DNA of 27,131 nucleotides, taken from Branchiostoma floridae. Its lineage: Eukaryota > Chordata > Leptocardii > Amphioxiformes > Branchiostomatidae. Where the stretch lies: contig NC_049995.1 of assembly GCF_000003815.2 (NCBI RefSeq), forward strand, positions 15,352,125-15,379,255. Reading direction: 5' to 3'. The notes beneath the pieces are model-generated. The model saw only the letters and a program-made list of their open reading frames with translations, searched no databases and had not been told where the DNA came from. The translations under genes were made by a program, and so were the position numbers. Shown one piece after another: positions 10,301 to 17,300 of this stretch. Within the stretch, counting starts at the first letter, position 1, and every line of letters starts with the position of its first letter.

Positions 10301-10320
10301 TAAGTGAGCTGTTTAAGTAA
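15..10320 (+). CDS. Polycystin-1-like protein, gene 1 (5' partial, 18 exons)
   Basis: Exons joined by GT-AG sites with matching phases: 15-227, 1014-1302, 1705-1832, 2138-2356, 2641-2748, 3068-3246, 3440-3505, 3749-3856, 4137-4350, 4605-4773, 5226-5413, 6057-6146, 6341-6430, 6801-7037, 7420-7588, 7904-8143, 8453-8779, 9551-10320. They total 3,804 nt, or 1,267 residues plus TAA, uninterrupted. Domain order is that of the polycystin-1 family: extracellular/GAIN-like region, GPS, TM1, PLAT, TM2-TM5, TM6, polycystin (TOP) domain, six-helix channel domain. Such proteins are membrane receptors or channel subunits that pair with PKD2-type TRP channels. The window opens at an acceptor AG (13-14), so upstream exons are missing. 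The orthologue (PKD1, PKD1L1, PKD1L2 or PKD1L3 type) cannot be settled by eye. The family call is very secure; individual short exons less so. Confidence 0.93.
228..1013. repeat. Intron 1 of gene 1: foldback element and dispersed repeats
   Basis: This intron holds a foldback MITE (258-442), then about 460-690, a segment containing acgttaaagaacccac that recurs in opposite orientation near 9361-9430 (ggttctttaacgtacgtggg). It also holds two direct copies of a ~60-bp block (about 729-788 and 854-913, sharing gcaattcag, ccctggct and cccacccaat) spaced 125 bp apart. No coding exon was recognised. Confidence 0.7.
258..442. mobile_element. TTCGAAC foldback MITE, copy 1 (full palindrome)
   Basis: The arms begin CCAATGAACCGATCC (left) and, reverse-complemented, CCAATGGACCGATCCC (right). 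Both arms carry the inner motif ctatttcgaaca/gcctccgtcaaaaa; the loop is around 335-370. There is no open reading frame of note, so it is a non-autonomous foldback element. The same arms occur at 17098-17283, half of it at 14053-14145, and a derivative tandem array at 1352-1627. Confidence 0.85.
1352..1627. repeat. 49-bp tandem array grown from the TTCGAAC foldback element
   Basis: The array starts with the same terminus as the foldback element (accgatcc at 1357) and then repeats a unit built on ttcgatcatggttctatttc, gaacacctccgttcgaa and ccgcccact. Unit starts are at 1381, 1431, 1480, 1529 and 1578, a period of 50 then 49, 49, 49. It fills most of intron 2 (1303-1704) of gene 1. Each unit contains TTCGAA-type half palindromes. 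Confidence 0.88.
1705..2356 (+). CDS. Gene 1 exons 3-4: GPS motif and first transmembrane helix
   Basis: Exon 3 (1705-1832) and exon 4 (2138-2356) together make a textbook GPS: LWHSDGCEV, then CRCDHLTKFAG. The conserved Cys pairs, the W..GC block and the HL|T cleavage tripeptide are all present. Counting from the first base of the window's first exon, cleavage would fall between about residues 227 and 228. A hydrophobic helix (GMGLVLAVFGLYLFGILFA) follows, then a basic stop-transfer ARKADRRD: this is TM1. The protein is therefore predicted to self-cleave into an ectodomain fragment and a membrane fragment. Confidence 0.93.
2641..3856 (+). CDS. Gene 1 exons 5-8: PLAT/LH2 domain
   Basis: Exons 2641-2748, 3068-3246, 3440-3505 and 3749-3856 encode the cytosolic PLAT (LH2) beta-sandwich found after TM1 in polycystin-1 proteins. 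Recognisable strands are YVITVYTGFRGNAGTTA, VTIVLGGLTNEST, SFLLSTEEPLGEL, LRVWHNNKGYSPGWFLSQI and TYFLCNRWLSVEEDDGKVHR. The LRVWHNN...PGWFL.QI.V pattern is a strong family signature. The domain binds lipid or partner proteins in known members. The acceptor of exon 8 (AG at 3747-3748) lies at the end of a segment repeated inverted at 21826-21908. Confidence 0.93.
3664..3750 (+). repeat. 84-bp dispersed segment that includes the exon 8 splice acceptor
   Basis: The sequence from gctattggaaaa to ttctccgtagat matches the reverse complement of 21826-21909 with only a few differences (for example ggcactcataac against ggcactcaac). In gene 1 its last bases are the polypyrimidine tract and AG of exon 8. 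In gene 2 the copy lies antisense in intron 10. Confidence 0.85.
3868..4110. repeat. AATC and GAAT/GGAT simple repeats in intron 8 of gene 1
   Basis: An imperfect (AATC)n stretch at about 3868-3910 and an imperfect tetranucleotide run (gaat, aaat, ggat units) at about 4000-4108 occupy the intron between the exons ending 3856 and starting 4137. Confidence 0.85.
4137..5413 (+). CDS. Gene 1 exons 9-11: transmembrane block TM2-TM5
   Basis: Exon 9 (4137-4350) has HMWFSVVGRPARSPFTRVQR, then RLSCCLTLLYSTMLTNIMFF, the conserved Arg-rich juxtamembrane stretch and TM2. Exon 10 (4605-4773) has TM3 (IGVQSAAIILPVNVLIAFLF) and a charged Gly/Lys/Glu loop. Exon 11 (5226-5413) has TM4 (WLLVWSASFVAAFFTVLYT) and TM5 around TSFVTDLFLMQPFKLLIVAV. 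SFVTDLF..QP.K is a family hallmark. Exon 11's beginning is present three times in tandem; only the third copy (5226) reads into TM5, so it is chosen as the exon. Confidence 0.9.
4966..5290 (+). repeat. 130-bp tandem triplication of the exon 11 acceptor and exon start
   Basis: A unit of 65-70 bp of intron end (polypyrimidine tract plus AG) and about 65 bp of exon start occurs with exon-start points at 4966, 5096 and 5226, exactly 130 bp apart. All copies encode GWLLVWSASFVAAFFTVLYT (copy 2 then has Pro where copies 1 and 3 have Leu). Copy 1 differs from copies 2-3 near its start only at third or synonymous positions. Copies 1 and 2 run into intron-derived sequence and, if read through, hit TAG at 5223-5225, so they are decoys unless spliced in an unseen way. 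Sequence before copy 1 resembles the intron half of the unit, though diverged. Confidence 0.92.
5414..6056 (+). mobile_element. Intron 11 of gene 1 with a decayed LINE 3' fragment and hairpin-tail repeat
   Basis: Around 5595-5745 the forward frames show pieces reading FYSDSFIPY, then after a frameshift TAKRWNSPDDNCFLLVHKL. This resembles the C-terminal SFIP..A..WN.LP motif of CR1/L2-type reverse transcriptases. It is interrupted and short, so it is a relic. Downstream, 5828-5905 is a minus-strand copy of the hairpin-tail repeat also seen at 22640-22735 (shared ttcattctagtgacgctgaa). Confidence 0.5.
6057..6430 (+). CDS. Gene 1 exons 12-13: cytosolic loop between TM5 and TM6
   Basis: Two 90-nt, phase 0/0 exons: 6057-6146 (TPVEDDEPAAEPLEPGEEF, acidic) and 6341-6430 (begins CTMMRWQTASGW). 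They fill the variable cytosolic linker. Acceptors are aaacag and tttgccag; donors are gtgtgc and gtgtgt. Exon 13 in the phase-compatible frame is basic and aromatic and has no family signature. Another frame across the same bases is also open (YHDAMADSVRVEAV), so frame or boundary use of exon 13 is the least certain in the gene. Confidence 0.62.
6431..6800. other. Intron 13 of gene 1, no recognisable element
   Basis: AT-rich intron with a gt donor at 6431 and acceptor tgctatgtag ending at 6800. I see no exon, foldback or microsatellite in it. Confidence 0.6.
6801..7037 (+). CDS. Gene 1 exon 14: basic loop and TM6
   Basis: Phase 0/0 exon of 79 codons. It starts GSEIGRFDSPPDEAILAEQR, goes through a Lys/Arg-rich stretch (RQKSAEKRKRRA) and enters the helix VMEVLMFALFIAVVMATSYG, then DRSPMAFYMTQNV. 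In polycystins this basic segment, hydrophobic helix and YGDR-type motif lead into the large extracellular domain. The donor is gtggga at 7038, and a CTCA-type simple repeat starts within ten bases of it. Confidence 0.9.
7038..7419. repeat. Intron 14 of gene 1: CTCA simple repeat and hairpin-tail repeat
   Basis: An imperfect (CACT/CAAT)n run covers about 7044-7118, immediately after the donor. Around 7268-7320 is a copy of the dispersed hairpin motif (gtagtggatggtaactgaaa). Confidence 0.75.
7420..8779 (+). CDS. Gene 1 exons 15-17: extracellular polycystin (TOP) domain and TM7
   Basis: Exon 15 (7420-7588) has the WTWITTGFLPAL block and the family signature PVQLRQVRV. Exon 16 (7904-8143) is Cys- and sequon-rich. 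Exon 17 (8453-8779) carries GGGYIAWLGTTEES, then RQRWLDENSRAVFIELILYN and PHVNLFSVVSLVVEF, matching the conserved W.D..TRAVF.E..LYN..VNLF core of the domain, followed by TM7 (VILLLVMRGVLALFLLYFVF). This domain caps the pore module and mediates assembly in known polycystin channels. All phases join (0 to 1, 1 to 1, 1 to 1). Confidence 0.95.
7847..7886. repeat. Short inverted repeat near an acceptor in intron 15 of gene 1
   Basis: ACACAAATTAAG (7847-7858) and CTTAATTTGTGT (7875-7886) are exact complements around a 16-base loop. They lie just upstream of the acceptor AG at 7902-7903, within the 315-base intron 7589-7903, which otherwise shows nothing. Confidence 0.75.
8165..8290 (+). mobile_element. 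tRNA-derived SINE in intron 16 of gene 1
   Basis: A pol III-type internal promoter is visible: an A-box-like tggcgcagctggtagt (about 8174-8189) and a B-box-like ggtcccgagttcgatac (about 8209-8225), with spacing close to that of a tRNA. It lies in an intron, has no CCA-ended tRNA fold I can complete, and is followed by unrelated sequence, so a SINE head is more likely than a functional tRNA. Confidence 0.72.
8960..9312. repeat. Long inverted repeat whose arms flank the first assembly gap
   Basis: The left arm (about 8960-9023) and right arm (about 9249-9312) are reverse complements over roughly 63 bases with few mismatches; both share agcagattcctccggtggca on one strand or the other. The 204 N bases lie between them, in intron 17 of gene 1. 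This is a foldback element, or one element plus its inverted duplicate. Confidence 0.85.
9024..9227. other. Assembly gap (204 N)
   Basis: Run of N within intron 17 of gene 1. The joined protein is continuous across this intron (phase 1 to 1), so no exon need be missing. Confidence 0.97.
9551..10320 (+). CDS. Gene 1 exon 18: channel domain TM8-TM11 and C-terminal tail, stop TAA
   Basis: The acceptor AG at 9549-9550 joins phase 1 to exon 17 and gives FREGKSLMSRPLEYLCEFWS with no residues missing, so the 204-N gap lies in the intron. Helices: ELLVVTVGFSTLVIYFY; a second around FQISTYLQGFLICC, followed by the linker KFIRLLRFNSHV; KPLMSFMFSVAVILLAFIIM; and FFSYQVVMQFFLLTIFMVIL. The pore segment is SLLLMMLGSFDFDAL followed by RILGPLIFF. 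Compared with the LGD filter known from PKD2, the acidic residue is Ser here. The tail after the last helix is about 60 residues, with a basic patch (KPRRGRSFS) and no heptad coiled coil or EF-hand, unlike PKD2 and vertebrate PKD1. Confidence 0.95.
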
Positions 10321-10986
10321 CTCTCAGTTTTACACAATTTCCAAGTAACAGTTACTCATTGACAAGCAACTTGATATGATCAATAGATGTTCTTATTGTC
10401 ACTGAAAATAGCAGTGGATGCTATCTAAAAAGAATGAGATCATCATCACCAGTCACTGAGTTCTGCATCTATAGTCTGGAAAGTCCTAAATGAGATCCAG
10501 TTACTTATTAATGATTAACTTTCATCTGGAAATTGCGTTAATTGTTTTGTTTTATCTGTCTTATATAAGAGCGTAAATTGCTTTCTTTCATTTGTCTTTG
10601 ACAGCATTTTGTCACTATTACAACAAAATTATTTTAAAATTATTTTACAACTGAGACTAGTCTGTCTTAGGCCTAAATAATCGAACTCGAGTGATTACCG
10701 ATATCAGATATATTGTGACATTTTGTGCATTATTTATATTGTATTACGTTTCGTAGGTAATGTCGTAAGATAATATGTATTTTGTCAATGGTGATATTAC
10801 CGAAAGCCACGGCGTTTCCATCCATATGGTCAGTCACTTCGTTTTGGTAAATGCTCGCATGTCCAGTAACAGCACATTTAATATTACAGCACATTTGATA
10901 TTATAATTCAGCTCTCAGCAGTATATGTAATTACTAGATAAGCCACTTGTCTCTACTTGTCACCATTGTAAAGTCATGTAAAGTCT

Positions 10987-11740
10987 TTTATTACCTTTGC
11001 CAGAATGGCTAAGGTTATGTTTTGGGCTTGTGAGTCTGTGTGTCTGTGTGTCTGTCTGTCTGTCTGTGTGTTAACAGCATAACTCAAGAAGCCTTGGATG
11101 TATCCCGATAATATTTGGTAGGTGGGTAGGGGTCGAGAAAGTTCGATAGTGGGCCCCCTAGCGGCTTGCTAAGGTACTGCAGCGGAAACTCAATTTTTTA
11201 TATGTCGTGTTCTGGACATGCTGTGGTCATGATTTATGGTGGTAGATAGCCCACGGGGCAGAGAGTATGTGCTGTGAGTTTGGGCCCCCTAGCGGCTTTT
11301 TTGGTACCGCAGGCGCCGGTTTCCTTTCAAACTTTGGACGAGAATAACTCTGCAACGTGTTGACGGATCTTCATGATTTTTGGTATGTAGATAGAATGAG
11401 TGTTGACTTACATAATTGAATACTAATTATGTAAATCAACAGCTAATTTGCATAATTAATGAGGAAAATTTATAAAACCACTGCATTCCATGATAGGACT
11501 TTAAAACTTGTCCCATATGTAGCTGGGAAGGAGAGAAATGTCGATAGATATCAATTATGCAAATGATGGCCTCATTTGCATAATTATGAGAAAATATGAA
11601 CATGTTGGCGGATCATCATGCTTTTTGGTATGTTTTATATGTGGATAGACTAAGTGAAGACGTTCATAATAAGATGCTAATTAGGCAAATTAACAGCTAA
11701 TTTGCATAATCAATGTGGGTAGTTTATAAATCTAATGTCT
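10987..11740 (+). mobile_element. Unclassified dispersed repeat, + copy, with internal duplication
   Basis: From ttattacctttgccagaatg onward, this matches the reverse complement of 24400-24813 over roughly 400 bases: the tctg microsatellite, aactcaagaagccttggatg, gggccccctagcggc twice, and catgatttttggtatg. The + copy then continues into two tandem half-copies (about 11355-11490 and 11600-11735), each with ggatc.tcatg.tttttggta and cagctaatttgcataat. Confidence 0.85.
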
Positions 11741-12424
11741 CTCCTTACCTCTGCTCGGGCGTATCTTATTGACAGCTACAGGTGCCAGGCAAGTAGATCA
11801 AGCTAGCAGGCTGACCCAGCCTTGCCCCCTGCCCCCTGGGTGCCAATCACTTTTACCGACTACAGTAGACTTATGTTGACGGAAAACTGGGGAGGATAGG
11901 TTGATCCCATGTGTTTTAAACTTCTGCGATTTTGTTAATAGTTATTTCCATGACAAATGGAGATATAGTTTGGAGTGTGCCTGTGTGTTTGTGTTTCCGG
12001 GTCATCTTCCACCTGCAATGTGACCTTACAGTACCAACGTCCTTGCTACTCTCGAGTATTAGGTTGCTCAGAGCTACTGTTATCAAGATAACGTCAGGCC
12101 AGTCCAATTCAATGTTTTGGTTGACAGATTCTATTTTTTTCTGTATGTTTACTATATATTCTGTATGTTCTGTTGCAATTGGGCAAGAACTTGCAAATAA
12201 AACTTTCTATAATATTATTTTATATTCAGTGTCCAGCTCATAGATTGAGAGATCTGTCGCATTTTGCAAGCTCATACGATTCTCAACGGCCTCGACTCTG
12301 TGGAGTTTCTACTTCACAGAAAAGCAATTTGTCTGATGCCGTCTCGCCAACTGAAGCTAATGTGGATGACGTGTGTATCCATAGCAACGGCATCATCCAT
12401 CATAGTTGTGTCACTCTGGTCACA

Positions 12425-12755
12425 AAAGGTGTAGCCATCCGCGCAATAGTCCCGTTTCAGGTTTCACTAAAATAGCGGTTACTGTAAGTCGTTGATATGC
12501 ACAATGATGCATTTTTAGATACAATGTATATGAATATTGAGATGCACTTGCAATACCAAGGACTGCCACTCAAGTGACAAAGGTGTAGTCAAGGAGGTTG
12601 AAAGAGGGAACCCTCTTTCAACCTCTTTGGTGTAGTCATGCGCACTTTAGTCTCATTTTGAGATTCACTAAGGGGGAGAGGTTCTGTAGGTCGTTGACCA
12701 GCACAATGAGGCATGTTTTTTTTCTATAAATGAGTGTTGAAATACACTTTAAAAT
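12425..12755. repeat. Degenerate ~200-bp direct duplication with a perfect palindrome between copies
   Basis: Two copies, about 12425-12550 and 12628-12755, share the order aggtgtag/cgcgcaatagtc, ttcactaa, tctgtaggtcgttga and gcacaatga.gca. Between them the 14-bp perfect inverted repeat AGGTTGAAAGAGGG (12595-12608) and CCCTCTTTCAACCT (12611-12624) surrounds a 2-base loop. Confidence 0.75.
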
Positions 12756-13089
12756 GAAAAATGAGTAGTTGTATTCAAAAAGTAAATGAAGATGAGCGTC
12801 TTTTTGTTACAGCATTTAGTTTTTTTGGAGATAGAAAGAAAGGAAGCAAGAAAGTAAGAAAAATGCATTAGAAGCAGCAAAAAAATGAAACATCGATGTT
12901 TTGTCAAAATATGAGGCTGTCAGAGATGGCGCACTTCAAACCCTTTAACGAACCATCACTTTTAGTGCCGTATACAAACAACAATAGCACCGATGTGTGG
13001 TAACAGTACATTGTGTACATTACGAATTGTAGAGTAAAATTGGTAGATAAACATGGATTTGTATAGAGACATACGCAGGCACTGTTATA

Positions 13090-13197
13090 CACACTCTCAC
13101 ACATCGGCATACACACACACACACACGCACACACAGACACACACGCCCACCCATACAAACACACACACATACATACACATACACATACACATACACA
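13090..13197. repeat. CA-type microsatellite upstream of gene 2
   Basis: Imperfect (CA)n with ca-ta and ca-ga interruptions, ending in acatac units. It lies about 200 bases upstream of the presumed gene 2 start codon. Confidence 0.92.
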
Positions 13198-13261
13198 AAC
13201 CTACATGAGATAAAACTCAAACATTTGCCATTGTCAACGTGCTTACTGGTAATTATAAGGG

Positions 13262-13400
13262 TGTGACACATCTATCTATAACCGCCGTGCACCGAGCCGC
13301 CTTTGTCACAATACACGTTACTCGCACCTGGCTGAACGTATTGAGAACGGCGAGACAAACATTAACTCCGCAGTAACTGTCAGGAATTGGAAGAGGCAAT
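13262..13400 (+). promoter_or_regulatory. Presumed promoter / 5' UTR region and Kozak context of gene 2
   Basis: The segment just before the ATG is less AT-rich than its surroundings and has a weak TATA-like ctatctataacc at about 13270-13281. The start context gaggcaatATGG has A at -3 and G at +4, a strong Kozak match. The transcription start is not determinable from sequence alone. Confidence 0.4.
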
Positions 13401-14320
13401 ATGGGGAGCCTCACAGCGCTTATTGCAGGTAAGTAAAAACGCCATGATTACACCGGATAACAAAATACTAGATAGCTTTAAGTTTGTTTATCGATGATAC
13501 TTATAAAGTGGTGTAGCATAGCATCAGAACTAAGTTTTAAAAATGTGCATGGTATTATGTTGATGATATATTTGCGTGGAAATAAAGCCTTTGTTGTAGG
13601 GGTGTCATTTTATAGAATAATAAGGGATAACTTAGTTTGTTTATCGTTGGCTTTCATACACTGACATATTTTTGAAACGATACCCGTGATGGTAGACGAT
13701 CGCTCACAGCTGATATTAATTTCCTTTCAAAATATGCCGCCACTATGTTTTAAGTATACCGACTGACTTCGGTTTAACGATTTTTCTCACTAAAATCCTC
13801 TCAAAACGGGCCAAAGAAAAGGGCTACTATACCTTGTTTGATGCTGTTATTTTCTGCGTTTGCATGCTTATGTTTTAATTAGTAACAGTTTATGTACCAC
13901 ACCAATGCGGGTATTATTTGTAGCTGGCATGTGGTACCGTTTTCTTCACCCTTTCTATTTTCATTTCTCGTTCAAGATCTTGATATGCATGCGCCTGTTG
14001 TGCTACAAATGTAAGTCGAAGTACACATTGCAGACTATCTAGTTGCGGCAACATGAAACGATCCTGTCGAACCCCGTATCGAACAAATAGAACCCCCTGT
14101 TTTATCTCGAACACCTCCTTCAAAAATAGCTGGGCAGAAATGATTTCCTTTTTTATTACAGCTTTCTTTCTAGCAACAGTGATCGTTTACTACGCAATCT
14201 GCTCACCCTGCAAACCTCCCGTGGAACAAGTGTGTTCCTGCAAAAATGGACAACTCAGCAGCAACGAAACATGCACGGTCTGTGCATGCTCACAGGACGG
14301 GAGCTTCAGACGATGCGAGA
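13401..14320 (+). CDS. Gene 2 exons 1-2: signal peptide and Cys-rich module
   Basis: Exon 1 (28 nt, 13401-13428, donor gtaagt) joins exon 2 (14162-14320) in phase 1 and gives MGSLTALIAAFFLATVIVYY, a signal peptide or anchor assembled across the splice. About 38 residues follow with spaced cysteines (CSPC, CSC, CTVCAC, C), resembling a fragment of a VWC-type module. That the hydrophobic core forms only after splicing supports the tiny first exon. Exon 2's acceptor AG is at 14160-14161, a few bases after a half copy of the TTCGAAC foldback element. Confidence 0.78.
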
Positions 14321-17300
14321 GTAAGTAATTGATACTTCATCAAGTAAACTTCTATCCACCTGGTGGTAGTTCTTGGTACTGCAGTAGAAATCCTGCAGTT
14401 TGTATCTTTGTCCTGGGCATGCTATGCTTTGGAGCTTTGGTGGCAAATAGCTTTTTATGTCAGGAAAATGTAGTTGTGGTTTTATCCCTAGCAGCTTGGT
14501 TTGGCACTACGAGGGCATTGTTGTTAGAATATTTCAAAGGAAATATTGATGGATTTCCATGATATTCAGCATTTATCCACCATTTTGAAAAACTCTCGTG
14601 CAACACCCTTTGCACAGTTAGATATACATGAGTGCATCAACCTTGTGTGTCGGGTTTTATATCTGTTTAGAAGCATGTGATCTGGCGAAACATGTAAGAT
14701 ATGCAGTTTTGTTAAAACATATCAAGCAAACAAAATCTTGCTTGGATGAGTCATTATAGCTCAGTTTGTTTTCTGTTATTACTTCTATTTCTGTAGGAAA
14801 TTTAAAAAAAAACACTTTTACATTACAATATTACTTTGTAAAATACAGATAGGCTGAGAGTATCTTAGATCCCATCTATTCTTAGACCGGTACCTTTGTT
14901 TGGCCCATTTATTGTCAATGGAAGGCCACAAGAAAATGCAAACCGTCACAAGCATTGGAACAAAGTCTTCTTCGTTACACAACTTTCTTTAATTCTTCAG
15001 TAAATGTTTTGTACTGATAAAGATGACAGATGTTCGTCGAAACGTTTACTGAAGAATTAAAGGTTGTGTATACAAGAAGAATTGTTCGATTGATCTACCA
15101 AACTGATGAAACTATGTATGGACCAAGGACGTTATATCAGAACGTCCTTCGTATGGACGTCATAAGCATTGTTACAAACATCAGGAGTGTCATGGCCAAT
15201 TTACCTCAAATAGCTGTTGCATAGCAACCAGGTCAAATTCTGCTGACCTCCATAGCAACGGTAGGTAGTAACCAAGTCGTGCAGCACAATGAAACATGAT
15301 CCCAATAAGGTGCAGTGAAGTGGAACTCGTTTTAAAAGATTGTGATCTTTGATGGATCGCATATGAGCTGTCATGGCGTACATTGTAGGCAGACAACGCC
15401 CACAATGTCAGACGTGATGGTTTGGAGAACATGATGTGTAAAATTGCAAACATTGTGATGAGCTGGGCAAAGGCGCGTTTTGTCTGTTACATTTATCCAA
15501 CCATTCAGCCATCCATCCACTCATCCATCCTTCCTCCCTTCTTTTTGTTTCATTCATTCATTCATTCAGTCAGTCAGTCATTTTCTTTCTGATGTATTTA
15601 AATGTGGCATGAAAAAGTAGACTATCATTCACTTTATCGTGTAGATAATAATCCTAGACACCCCATAGTGTATCACCTGTTCGTCGTAGTTTCTTTCTAG
15701 AAATATTATGAGACCTCCATATTACCTTGTGTTGTTTTTTCAAAGGGAAAACATATTGTTTTTGTTGGTGAATTTTCGTCTTCTTCTCATTCTGTCAAGA
15801 ACCAATCAGAGCTAAGACCTGCCGACGACATTACCTATTCCAACAAATAGGATGAAGACATTGTTTTTTCCAGCAAATATGAATCATTAATTACAGGTTC
15901 AGTGTGATAGCTTGTTGAAGATAGTTTTTATATCCTAGCTGTGAATTGATATGCAACAGAGATCTAGTTGGCAAACAGACTTATCCTAACTATAAATTGA
16001 TATGCATATCAATATAGTTTTCTTATCATTTTTTTCCTCATCTTAGCTTCTCGGTGGTTGGATATCCCGAGCTCCTGGATTTTGGACGAAAGTAGCTCTC
16101 AGAGTTGCACGTGGCGTGGTTGTAGCTTCACGACCAACAAAGCGAAGAAGGCTTTTGACGGCGACGCTTCCACCTACTGGGAACCTCTGTACCGGCCGGA
16201 CGGGTACCAACATTGGGTGGTCGTGGACCTACAGACCACCTTCGTGATTCGGAGACTCTCCATCTCTAACGATGGTGGCGGTGATCAGGACGTTGTCAGC
16301 TTTATCATGGAAAGGTAGGCAATTCCAATGTTCATGCAGCCCATATAATGTCTATAGGCATAGCAGTTACTCAAGCGACTGGATATGATTTTGGAAACGG
16401 TCAGACGTTTAAGATAGTATCCACTATCTTTCGTCAGGGACACTGAAGAGATCTGGAAGAAACTGGTCGTCTATACCCTAACTATGAATGAAAACAATTC
16501 TAAATGTCCAATAGGAGACATTGTAGGACAAAGTCAAGCTGAAGACAATTTGGATTTCAAAAGGAAACAAAGCGCTCCCGACCTCCATCCACCCTTGAAA
16601 ACAGCCATGGACAAAGAGATGTTAAATGAAGATTTAGCTTGTTTTTGTTTCCGCCCCTGCAGTTCCTCCGTGAGTCCGTACATGTTGGAGATGGCGCACA
16701 GCTCGGACTCGGTGGTTCCCGGTACCTCCGACCCGCAGGAGTTCAGACTGGACTTCGTTGGGCGGTACATGAGGCTGAAAGTGGACACCCAGAGTGGAGT
16801 GCGACCGAAAATTAGAGAATTGGGCCTTTTTGGAATAGGTAAGGTAATGGTAAAAGTAGTTCCGTAGCTCGAGTTTTATGGGTAAACTTAACTGTAGCTA
16901 TTATAAACCAACATACAAATAAGTTTGGACTTACCCCAATTTTCGGCTGATCACGGAATGGAGCCGTGTACTGTAGCTTCAACAGGAACGTGACATCGGA
17001 GACACGTGACTACAGCAGAGGGTCGTAAATGCCAGATAACCTGTGTCGCCCCCCGTCTCTGTCCCCGTAGCCTTTTTGTGAAGCCATAGGGGCAGTGGGT
17101 TATGGACCGATCCTGATCGAACGCCATATTGAACAAATAGAACCAGGTAGAACCCCCTGTTCTATTTCGAACACCTCCGTCAAGAACAGCCCCCGTGGGA
17201 CAGAAATGGTTATTTTTGACGGAGGTGTTCGAAATAGAACATGATCGAACAGGGGGCGGGGCTTCTGGATCGATCCATTACCTACTGTGTCCAGGGTACG

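Larger units (their letters stand above)
10321..13261. other. Intergenic region: gene 1 3' UTR and repeats
   Basis: About 2.9 kb between the TAA of gene 1 and the start region of gene 2. The first several hundred bases are AT-rich and should include the 3' UTR; I found no canonical AATAAA there, and the first one I noticed is at 12196-12201. A large dispersed repeat starts near 10987, a direct duplication lies at 12425-12755, and a CA run at 13090-13195. Short open frames here have no recognisable protein character. Confidence 0.7.

Noticed and set aside
11916-12475. Short open frames on both strands in the intergenic region
   Set aside because: They are around 60-100 codons, overlap one another on opposite strands and have no domain features or splice partners.
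12904-13271. Two Cys/Val-rich minus-strand frames
   Set aside because: They are translations of the CA microsatellite.
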